Positions 23,501 through 33,433 of a stretch of 64,000 bases of DNA are shown piece by piece. The stretch is from Phytoseiulus persimilis (lineage: Eukaryota; Arthropoda; Arachnida; Mesostigmata; Phytoseiidae): assembly GCA_037576195.1 (NCBI GenBank), contig CM075102.1, positions 20,890,745-20,954,744 on the forward strand, read 5' to 3'. The notes under the pieces were generated by a model. The model made no database searches and was not told where the DNA came from. It was given only the letters and a program-made list of their open reading frames with translations. A program made the translations under genes and the position numbers. Positions within the stretch are counted from its first letter, which is position 1. Each line of letters opens with the position of its first letter.

Positions 23501-24315
23501 TTCTTGGCCTGCACTGCCCGATGAGTTATTCGATCGGGTACGGAAACAGCGTTCATCTGGGTCTGTGGTATATCCCTCCGCGAGGCGGTCCTTGTGCCGA
23601 AGAGATCAAAGACTGCTGTAAAAAAGGACCAGTATTCATTTATTTCCACGGCTTACCTGGACACCGAGGGCAATTCCTCGACATCCCGAAATTCCTGGCA
23701 GAGAAAATCAACGCTCACGTGTTCACATTCGATTACCAAGGTTCAGGAGAGAGTTCGGACAATCTCCCTTCACGAGAAACGATCCTCCAAGATTGCATCG
23801 CGATTCTCGATACGGTTCTTGACGTTGTTCCGTTGGAGAGGATTTTCTTCTGGGGCCACTCTTTCGGGGCTCCGATCGCTGTTGAGCTGGCGGCAAACAT
23901 CTCTGCGCCGTTCGGAGGTCTCATCCTAGAAGCGCCGCTGTCGGAAGTGGCTCGACGCATAGAGCTTGGGAACGAGTTGAACGGACTCATTCTGCCTTTT
24001 TTGAGATCCTGTGTCATTGACTCAGCGAAACAAGACTTGAACATCAACTACAACTCGACAAGTGCTCTCGAACGAGTTTCGCTCGAAGTCCCGGTGCTCA
24101 TCCTGCATGCCGAAGACGACGAGAAAGTTCCTTTTGTTTTAGGCAAAGATCTCTATGAAGCCTGGTTTCGATACCGAGTAGAGAAACAAGGCGCTTTCGT
24201 CTCTATGTTGGCGTTCGAGAAACAATTCGGCTTTGGTCATGACAACATCCATAAGTATGAACGTCTACAAGATGCGATCCGTCAGTTCCTTTTCCGGGTC
24301 CCATTGGGCCAGTGA
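20556..24315 (+). CDS. HDAC10-like copy B: pseudo-deacetylase fused in frame to an ABHD12-like membrane hydrolase, 9 exons
   Basis: Exons: 20556-20705, 20918-21115, 21232-21377, 21473-21756, 21834-22074, 22181-22428, 22567-22811, 22894-23131, 23225-24315 (946 residues). Exons 1-5 and 8 equal copy A's in length, showing tandem duplication. Residues 1-583 are the HDAC10-like part, with two active-site losses: RPPGHN (His135 to Asn) and SCGFGAALGD (zinc ligand Asp265 to Gly). Asp172, His174, Glu272 and Tyr303 remain, so it is probably a pseudoenzyme. Exon 9, instead of copy A's short tail, encodes a linker, a membrane helix at about 624-649 and an ABHD12-like domain: FHGLPGHRG, WGHSFGAP with Ser796, LHAEDDEKVPF, FGFGHDNIH, so the triad is intact. 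No Met lies between the domains before the helix. A separate hydrolase transcript with an unseen first exon is the alternative. Confidence 0.78.
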
Positions 24316-27300
24316 AAGGATATTTAGTTCCGCGATGGGAAGCGCCGCTGCGTTGAGTTCAAGCCTGTGATTCAAAGTGGACTCTGGAGGTACCGGTCGT
24401 GTTCTGGACCTACTCAAACCCTGGCCCGAAACTCCGAAGTCTTTCAGTAGTTTTCACGTCTCTGTTTTCTTTTAGCATTATTCGGATGTGATACACTAAT
24501 CTCGTCAGGGAAATTGATCGGAGTGAATTTCAATGTTGCGGGGAACACCACGGGCATACTAGGGCTCTCCGGGGGGATGAACCTCCTCGGAGTCGTGATA
24601 GTATTGCTTTCCACGACGAAGCCTCTCAACTATTCTAGAAGTTGGAGATTTCTACCGTCTTGGGTTCATTAAAACCACACTGTACATTCTCGACTCCTAT
24701 CCCATCTAGTCGATGGAGCGACAGCTCGATTTTGTGAAACACGCTTCTTACGTGTGGGGGGAACTCACGGATGCTACTTCTCTTGCTCCGAACATTCATT
24801 TGGTTTTTCAGAGGAGGATTGTCAGAGATTCTGAAACCGATGGGCAAAACACCCAGACTCTGAAATCTCAAGTCCGCTGAGCGAATTTGGAGCAATGCGT
24901 TCAATCTCCTCAAAACTTGTCAATAGGAGAACTGCCATACCTGCAACGTTTCGTTATTCTGTCTCCATCGATCTCCTTAATCGGATCGTTGAATACTCGA
25001 GGATGGACAATATGACGGATCATTTGAGCAGGGAGTGTGTATTGAATGTATATGATGTTGTCATTGTAGCTGAGTGATACTGCGGAGAACTGCCCTGCAA
25101 ATCCTTCCAGCAACTGTATCGGAAGAGAATCGTGAACGGTTTCGTCGCAGCGCCGAGCAATTAATCGAATTCAGGGGTTCCTCAATCGCTTGTCAGTGTT
25201 CCCTGGGGTACTGTCCCTTGCATAAATAGAACCCTATATCCGATAGCTCCAAGTTTCTCACCTGGAAGAAATTCGCAGCTCGAGTTTGAGGTGGTACATG
25301 AGATGAATAAGTCATCGAAATCAGTGAATCGACGGGATCTGTTTGTGCTATAAAATGAACGAATAAATTCCTAACTCATCCGTCCCTCTCGAATTCTATG
25401 AAGCGGCACGTATGAACGAACAACGATAGGCATTGAAAGAAAGCTGAATTCTCTCATCAATCTGATAGGGATGCCTGCCCACTCATCTCCAGAGCACACA
25501 GGGTTCATTTGCAAGATAAATCTCTCACTTTGAGCTGGTTGACATATGGTGATCGAGTAATTCGGATTCTTTTAATTCACATATTTTTTCCGAGTGGAGG
25601 AGATGCTCATCTGAATTCCGAACACATCATGGGATTACCGTTCAGTGGCAAGTGTATGCAAACCATATAATTCTTCTTCCTTGCATTCGATGTGTCCATA
25701 TCAGTTGGTCGATTTATGAACAAATGACTCCGAAGTTGTAGATCAGCGGCATCGGGCCCATGGTGCGAAGCTTGACGGCCAGATGCGATATGGTTTCGTT
25801 GTAATTTAAGGACTTGGCGGCGCGAAGACTGTAAGCAATGAGAGACGATTACCATGAGGGACTCAGCTGAAAAGGGGTTGACACAAAGGAAGCGCTCCAC
25901 AAGTTACGTCGAATCCGTGAGCCTGCATCATGAAGGTCCTCAAAACCGGCTCTCAGTCAAGTTCTACCCCAAGCCCACCTCGAAGCCTTGGACGTGTCCC
26001 TGTTGATCGAGGAACGTGAATCTGACGCTTCATTCTATCGACTGATTGACAGCAACACCGCTTTGCTGCTCTGCAGCTAATGAAGCAGTCCGGCACAGGA
26101 ATATAATTATTCCATGGATGGGAAATCCTTGGAAATCGTGTTATTCTCGTCTCAACATCTCCGTGATTCTTTGATGACCAATGAGCAGCAGCATTGAACT
26201 TATCTGGGAGGATGCTTCCTCTCCCTAGTAGATGATCATCCGACTCCATGTCTTCACCAGAACGAAACATGTTGAACACATTACAAGGCAGGAGATGCAC
26301 ATAGTGATGAGCGCCGACACTGAGTTCAAGTGCACGGAACGTCTGATAACGTTAAACGCAAGCTCAGCTCTTTCTTCCTTCCCGAAATAATCCTGGCACG
26401 GATCTTGGAAGTTGATGCATTCACTCCCCCATTTCGCGCTCGGAAAGGTTGGCGGTTTCTTTCTGATCACAATAGCTAAGTTTGTGAATTGCCATCAATT
26501 TTAATGGGCGTCCCTGATCGAAGACGACTACGACTTCTATTCCAACCCGTCAGCGTCTGAGACGTCGACAGACGACTTTTCTCTCACGGAGACAGCTGCG
26601 GAACGACAAAACTGCGCGGACGCTCATGAATGTTCGAGTGTCATTACGGGGTTGCCGATTATTCTTGAGCTGATCCATGCATGAGTCACAGCTCGGCGGT
26701 CGTCAAAGCATCACCCATCGATGAGAATGCTCTCCTCCGAAAATGACTTTCCTCATTTAATGCTTTCCATCTTGGCAACGAATCTTATTATCGGAACGCG
26801 ATTCAACTCCTCCCCAAGGTCGTGACCCGCTAATCGGGAACCGCTGCCAGCGGAAGGCACATCGCGTACGCATATTTTCTGTTTTGAAGCGAGCATCTGT
26901 ACTTACATTTTCGCCTCTTTGATGCCGCCACTACCAATCATAAACCGTTCAAATCGTGAAGCTTTTGAGCCTGCGTTGGCTCCGAGCTGACGGTTCAGCA
27001 TTTCTCAACTGAACATTCGAATACATTCTGAGATGAGGTTCACAATGTCAACAGTGAATGCAACACCTCACTGCTCTGGAGCCAATGCAAAGATGAACAT
27101 TTTTCCCGGAGTTGCCTTCAAGATCGAAGTATCCTTCGGAGCGCAGATGCGCGTTATTTTTTGTCTATAACTTCTCCACAGAGAATCTATTTTTCGCTCA
27201 ACTGGTAGAGGCCACGATGCTTACAGTGGATGTTTGTCATGAACGCTTCCATTATGGATTTACTGGCGGAACCGATGGATGAGGCCCGGATATCGAAAAC

Positions 27301-29020
27301 GGAACACGAAGAATTCGCGTTCCGAGCTGAGGGGACGCTCGGACAGAGACGGGAGTTCACCTCACACCACCGAACCATCCTTCCCAATGTGATCGTTATT
27401 GAACTCCCCCTAGGTGCTCCTTGTTGGAGTATGAGCATCTCCCCAAGACGACTAGAAGCCAACTTGACGGGAATCCCGACAGTCTGTGCACCGCGTGTCA
27501 TGACATTCAGTTTGAGAACAGCCTGCCTCACGTCGAGAACACTGATCAAGAGGGCGATTTTCTTCGATTACTCATGACGAACCTCGCAACTGGAGATCTT
27601 TCCGTTTCAATGGATTGAGCTCTGTGCGCGAGGTTCGTTGGATGTGAGGTTGTTTGTGCGAGAAGCTCTCCACCATGAGATTCTCGCACGAGATCGGCAT
27701 CCCAGCTCTGAGAAGGAGCGACGTACACACGTCGCATCTTGTGAAGAATAGGAGGAAAGTCGGCTCTGCGCATCAGGTTGAATTTTCTGCTCTATCTTAG
27801 ACCTATACCGTATGGTCGATGGACCGACCCACTATTCTAACGGACGAATCGCGGCTGCCATTCGTAGGTTCTCAAGTGGTTGTTATTTAGGATGTATCGT
27901 TTATTAATGGTCTCTTTCGATAGCCATTGACATTGCGCCGGGAGTTGACGGCGATTCCCGGTTGAATAGCGAAGTCTGATGATTGTCAGGTTCTGTTCGG
28001 TTGGATTTCGAGCCGTGTATTTGCTCGGTTATCTTCGGTAATTCTCGTCAGAGGTGTTGACCTCTCTTTTCTGGGCTCACTCGTATCCTTGGTAGCTTCG
28101 ACACCGCCCGAGTCTGACCAAAGGGAATGATTTCACTTCGACCGATTCCGATATTCGTGCTCAGGCCGACGCTTATATTTGAGGATAGAATGAGAACATC
28201 TGAATCTTTCCAATTCGGAGGCCGAACGTCTGGGCCCATCACTTTTTTCATCAAAGAATTCGGCCGGGAGATTCCCTTCATTTGGAACCTGGATGGAGCC
28301 CCAGCGCATTGATGACACGGAATCATCCGAGTTACGTTATTCCCGAAGACTCCCCAGAGCTCTGAACCCTGCTATTTAACATGGTAATTCTGGCGCGCAG
28401 AGGTTACTCATTCGCCTCCTCGAGCAAACTCTCAGCGATAGCAATGAATTTCAAGAAGTCGAGATTCAATCTCCGCACCGGTGATTGTGATAATCACAGT
28501 CCCCTTCCGACACAGTTATTTCACATATCACGATCCATAGTCCCGGGATTCTGAGCCCCAGAGAGAATCCACCCACAGGTATCTTTCGGATATTCATCGC
28601 TCATTCGAGCGCCATGAATAAAATGCGCATCCCTGACCACGGGTTGTAGTCTCGTTCCAGCCAAAGGGGAGGGTTCGAAAAAAAATATTCAGCGGACGAG
28701 ACTGGGTTGTCTTCCGTTCTCCCGCCTAGGAATCCTTAAGCCCACATCGACTGCGAGTTCTCTTTCGAGTGATCCGGGCGAAAATCCGACTGGGCGATCA
28801 CTGACCCTCGTCGCCACAAACTCATACATTGACTTCGCCCGTTCTAAACAGAAGCTGAGCTACTCAGCTTTCGAACGGCCGTTACCTGGCGTCTGGCCAA
28901 GCAGCGGTCCCATAAAATGCCACTTTCGATTGTCAGAAGTTTGAGCTTTTCGACAGGACTTCTGACCCTTCGCCCTTCTGTTGAAGGATTGCCCATGGAA
29001 CACTCTTGCCCCAAGCGGCG
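24316..29020. other. 4.7 kb spacer, no recognised gene; weak exon-like segments on the minus strand
   Basis: Nothing matches a known family. On the minus strand a peptide starting MLNRQLGANAGSKASRF near 27000 ends at a strong donor (GTAAGTAC) around 26910. Further on lie a cysteine-bearing hydrophobic segment (LITMCISCLVMCSTCFVLV) near 26290-26330 and, at about 25710-25840, a segment ending KLRTMGPMPLIYNFGVICS. These could be exons of one unrecognised membrane-protein gene, but joins and phases were not established. An AATAAA occurs near 25362 on the plus strand. Confidence 0.3.
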
Positions 29021-29027
29021 GTTCTCT

Positions 29028-29034
29028 TATAAAA
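29028..29034 (+). promoter_or_regulatory. TATA box of the glycine-rich protein gene
   Basis: TATAAAA, 35-41 bases before the ATG at 29069. This implies a 5' UTR of only about ten bases, typical of highly expressed arthropod structural-protein genes. It is the one clear TATA promoter I could tie to a gene in the window. Confidence 0.65.
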
Positions 29035-29068
29035 TCCCTCGCATCTCGAGAATCGAGCATTACAAACC

Positions 29069-30096
29069 ATGAAAGCACTGGTAGGTGTTTCCTGAAAAAC
29101 CTGGACTGACCGGAGTTCCAATTCAGAACTCCATCGCAGAAACTTCTCTGTAAATCGAATCAGGCTCTCTGCTTACGAATTCGTTATCTAATGGTTGTTT
29201 TTGAACAGTTAGTCCTGAGTGCGGTTCTCGGAGCCGCCTACTGCGGAGGCGGCGGCGGCGGAGGAGGCTGGTCCGGTGGCGGAGGTGGTGGTGGCGGCTG
29301 GTCCAGCGGTGGAGGAGGTGGAGGGGGCTGGTCCGGTGGCGGAGGAGGTGGAAGCGGTGGTAAAACGTACATCGTCAAAATCAAAAACGGAGGAGGAGGT
29401 GGTGGCCACGGTGGTGGAGGAGGCGGCGGCTGGTCAGCAGGCGGAGGAGGCGGTGGTGGAGGATGGTCAGCAGGCGGAGGAGGCGGTGGCGGAGGATGGT
29501 CAGCAGGTGGAGGAAGTGGAGGTGGCGGATGGTCAGGAGGCGGAGGAGGTGGCGGAGGAGTGAAAAAGACATACATCGTCACGAAGCTCAGCGGAGGTGG
29601 TGGAGGTGGTCACGGAGGAGGAGGCGGTGGAGGATGGTCCGGCGGAGGAGGAGGCCACGGTGGAGGTGGCGGCGGATGGTCCGGTGGAGGAGGAGGCGGC
29701 GGATGGTCCGGTGGAGGAGGTGGCGGCGGATGGTCCGGTGGAGGAGGCGGCGGCCATGGTGGAGGTGGTGGAGCCAAGAAAACTTACATAATCACCAAAA
29801 TCAAAGGCGGCGGAGGAGGAGGAGGACATGGAGGTGGATGGTCTGGTGGGGGTGGAGGAGGTGGCGGTGGATGGTCCGCCGGAGGAGGTGGCGGTGGATG
29901 GTCTGCTGGAGGAGGAGGAGGTGGCGGAGGATGGTCCGGTGGAGGAGGAGGTGGCGGAAGCAAGAAAACATACATCGTCACCAAACTCAAAGGAGGAGGA
30001 GGGGGCGGCCACGGAGGAGGAGGAGGAGGAGGATGGTCTAGCGGAGGAGGTGGTGGCGGTTGGTCAAGTGGAGGTGGTGGTGGTGGTGGTTGGTGA
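29069..30096 (+). CDS. Secreted glycine-rich structural protein with GGGGW and TYIV modules, 2 exons
   Basis: Exon 1 (29069-29080) encodes only MKAL; exon 2 (29209-30096) continues with LVLSAVLGAAYC. Together they form a textbook signal peptide. An ATG at 29191 would start inside the intron and give a worse leader. The mature protein (299 residues in all) is Gly-rich runs punctuated by Trp-Ser (GGGGWSGG, GGGGWSAG) and His (GGGHGG), interrupted four times by a conserved basic/beta-prone block: KTYIVKIKNGG, KKTYIVTKLSGG, KKTYIITKIKGG, KKTYIVTKLKGG. This composition fits cuticle, silk or attachment-cement proteins of arthropods; the role is inferred, and I do not recognise a named family. Long antisense proline frames over this gene are shadows. 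Confidence 0.85.
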
Positions 30097-30248
30097 ACCG
30101 AAGGCAACGGAATCCCGAGATTCAGACGACTCAATCAACCACGGAGCGACTTCAACGCCTAACGCCACGTTTGTTTAACGCTTGATCTTAGGAGCTGTGA
30201 TGTTTGTAAAAATGTAAAGAGCTGCTGTATATTCAGGTACCCTAGGGA

Positions 30249-30254
30249 AATAAA
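30249..30254 (+). terminator. AATAAA polyadenylation signal of the glycine-rich protein gene
   Basis: A canonical hexamer about 150 bases after the stop at 30096, consistent with a short single-unit transcript starting near 29060. Confidence 0.65.
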
Positions 30255-30779
30255 AACCCTTCAAAAGCCGACTTGATCTGGTGTTGTATTTCCCAAGTAG
30301 GGATCCCCCTTGGGGAGGAGGGCCGGTGAAGTTATATGACCGAGTTTTCCGGGACGAAGACTCACGCGGATACCTTCTGACTCCTATGAAAGAAATGATT
30401 CGCATAAGGACGAGAGATTACGCTCCAGGTTTGATTCTCGGCCGCGGCTGATTTCTCTCGGCGTTCGGAGGGTCGCATCTTCAAATGGCTTCCAACTAAT
30501 ACGGCCAAAACCTCCACAGATCATCTCTGCACTAGCCGAACACGAAAAGTGCACAAGGTTCCTGTCGAGTCCGACGACACCCAATCATTTACTCAAACCC
30601 ACTCTGATTTCGGGAGTGCGAGGCTTAAGTTTGCACGACTGCGAATCACTTCGCTCCAGTCCTCGTTCGAAGCTACGATTGCCTCGATTCGACGTCAGTG
30701 CAGATGTTTTCGTCGGAACGACGACGCTGAACATCGGTGGTATCGTCAGCACCTCTTGTGACAATTTTTTTCTCCGTAG

Positions 30780-31055
30780 ATTATTGCCATACCGGGAGGA
30801 TCATCGAGCTGGGAGAATCTCGATTTACCACTTCTCTATCTATCGCTCCGATTCAGAGGATTTTCCAACCCTCTGTGAGTCAAGAGATTTCACTACAGCT
30901 GACTCCGTTTCATCATACCAGGATCGGCCTACAGTGATCAGGTTCAGCGGACGATCCGATGAAGCGGAAACTCGGAAATATGACGCTGAGTTCCATTCCC
31001 CAGAACTGAAACGTCGTCTCGAACGCTCCGCATTCGATTTGGAAGCTTACAACAG
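30780..31055 (+). CDS. Candidate internal exon of an unrecognised gene
   Basis: It is bounded by a strong pyrimidine-tract acceptor (TTTTTTTCTCCGTAG) and a strong donor (CAG/GTGAGA). It is open throughout in one frame and encodes a charged, polar peptide ending ELKRRLERSAFDLEAYNR. The amino-acid mix looks coding, but no family is recognised and the neighbouring exons are not established. A further frame ending SLLAEITQRIIRDLFRARKR at about 31299-31520 could belong to the same gene. Confidence 0.35.
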
Positions 31056-32559
31056 GTGAGACCTCGACAGCCATTGGCGCTTGGGTCGAACTTCGTTCCA
31101 GATCACTGGCCTAAGGGATCACAGCCGAGCTTGACGGGATAATTCACTGGAAGGATCCTAACAAGCCTTTTCCTTACATCGTTGAGATGATTCCCGTATG
31201 ACAGAATGCTCATCGACCTCATTGGCTCGGTTCGTGTTGAGCGCTGACCAAGCCGACGCGTAAACTTTCAACGCGAGAACAGCGGCAAAACACGTCGAAT
31301 GACTAGCCGTGACGGATCGCTTCAGCAGATTCGATCAATTGAGGATTCAGCTATCAAAGGCGAAGGACAGACGACTTGTAGTGATGATTCGGGTCTGAGA
31401 AGGAGAATAGTTCCTGGCCGCGAAAGAAACCTCGAGCTGACGAGCCATGTCAAACGAAGCCTGCTGGCCGAGATTACACAGCGGATAATTCGTGATCTAT
31501 TCCGCGCTCGAAAAAGATAAACCAACGAGATGAATCGCGATGTGGACGAGTTTCCCGAAGCGAGGTTCCCCTGAGCGATCTCTTCGGGGCTCCTGAATGT
31601 CGGGGCCCCAACGAAGATTCTTGGAAATGAATACCAAGAGCGCTTTGGTATACTTGATGCTACGCCTCTCTTCTCGGATGATTGTTCTTTCGACTAGATT
31701 CCCGGATAAGCATGACAGCTTGGAAGACGCGTGATGGTAAAAGCAGGCCTGGCATCTAAGGTATGACGGTGACAAGGACGGAAACAACGACAGACGCGGC
31801 AACCACGGCGCATATTGAATCGCGTGCCGTCCCTAACAACGCAATTCGAAGATTCGCTCGTCCGGGCTGCTGCTGTGTCTTTCAGTGGCACATCACGGTC
31901 AAAGCAAACCCCGACTGCCAATCGTCTGACTAACTTTCTGAGTCTTATTCGGCTAACTCGGGGTCAGTCGGCCCGCCTCCGAACAAGGCGGCAATCGCCA
32001 GGACAATCACAGAACCGTTTGGTATTCTCTGTCGTCTCCATTCTTTTTCTTCAGAAAACTTCGTCTACTGGTGTATTTCTCAGTAGGACCTCGACTCAAG
32101 CCCTCTGGATCAAGTACTTAAGTCCTTCCTTTCTTTTCCTCTCTTTGTCTATTCTTCCCCACATTGCATTGACTCGTCGAGTGATCACTGCAGCAAGATC
32201 CAACAATGATGGGCGAGAAGAAGGAGTGACGAAGAGCTTGAGAGTCCATTCAAACAGAGCGGAATGCATCGGCCCAACTCTGTTCACAACAATCTGAGGA
32301 AAATTCGCGTCATTCCCCAAGCACCATCGAAGGAGCGAACAGTTTTCCGACCATGGTGTTTGCTGCGTTGTTCTGATCGGAACCGACTCTCGATATGTCA
32401 GCTGTCGGCCCGAACAAAACGAAAAGAAGATGGAGCTAATTTTTCGGACGAGCTATCGAGAAGTATGTGCGAAGGACCTTCGCCTGCGTAATCGCCGAGT
32501 GAAAAATCCTCATGAAGAGCCAGCGATTGCTTGCTAACCATGTTGTGTTCCCTCTGCAG

Positions 32560-32706
32560 CCGACCCCAAATTATGTGCGGAGAGCCAACGCTGAATCAGA
32601 GGTTATCGGCGAGAATGTTCACAGATCGTCGAGCGCCGCTCAGCTGTTGAAGAGTTATGCATTTCGTTATGCCGTGGGCCATCATCTTAAAAAAGTCCGG
32701 TGCTGA
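32560..32706 (+). CDS. Candidate terminal exon of an unrecognised gene
   Basis: Follows a good acceptor (GTTCCCTCTGCAG) and is open to a TGA at 32704-32706. It encodes 48 residues including RRANAESEVIGENVHRSS and LLKSYAFRYAVGHHLKK. No family is recognised. Its start phase does not join directly to the candidate exon at 30780-31055, so at least one exon between them would be needed. The 32707-33430 stretch to its right shows nothing recognisable. Confidence 0.3.
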   Translation, partial: PTPNYVRRANAESEVIGENVHRSSSAAQLLKSYAFRYAVGHHLKKVRC

Positions 32707-33433
32707 TCGATTCGACCGCAAATCGAGGCGAGCGCGTGGCTGGTATGAGCGCTATTGACTTCAGCGCACTACGCCATCTAAAAAACGTTGACTCAGCTGG
32801 AGAGCCCAGTTCAAAAACTTCACATCTCCGAAACCACCAATTTTAGGATTCCTGCAGAATACCGTAGCCCTCGATATCCAGCACTCCATCGGATGTATAG
32901 AAATCCGGAAATTGTTTTCTTCCTACATTCTTTCACCAACCAAGAATTGGCTTGAGATCCGGAATGGCATATCTCCATCCAGGTACCAGTTCCCATAACC
33001 TCCGTTCTCCACCAAAATCAACGAATGATCAACGCGGTTCCCCGCTGAACATGAGTCCTCGAATGTCGAATCGGGGAAATGTATCAGTCGGTACAAGATG
33101 GCTGTGAACTGGAGTGTAGCGAATGCATGATTGTCATCTACAATATATACTTGGACCGAGCGATCAACTGAGGAATTATTGCGCTGCTCCAAACGAGAAT
33201 CCGGTTCTCCGCCTAATACAGTCGATGTCGTCAAATTCCAGTTCTCTCTCCAATCAAAATCGATATCTGGTTTGAACTCGGAAGCGCAATCCATCGCCTC
33301 GCTTCTGATCTTTCAACTCGATCGTGAGCTCTCTTGTTGTTGTTGTGGACAGCCACGGAAGCACGAATCATCCTTTACTATACATAATCGGCTTAGTCTG
33401 TCAGTTTGTCCGCACTTTTTCTGAAAGACATGA

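Noticed and set aside
29209-30134. Long antisense and shifted frames over the glycine-rich gene (poly-proline, Arg/Trp, Ala/Ser-rich)
   Set aside because: They are by-products of the GGN-repeat composition; only the plus frame has a signal peptide, splice sites, TATA box and polyadenylation signal.
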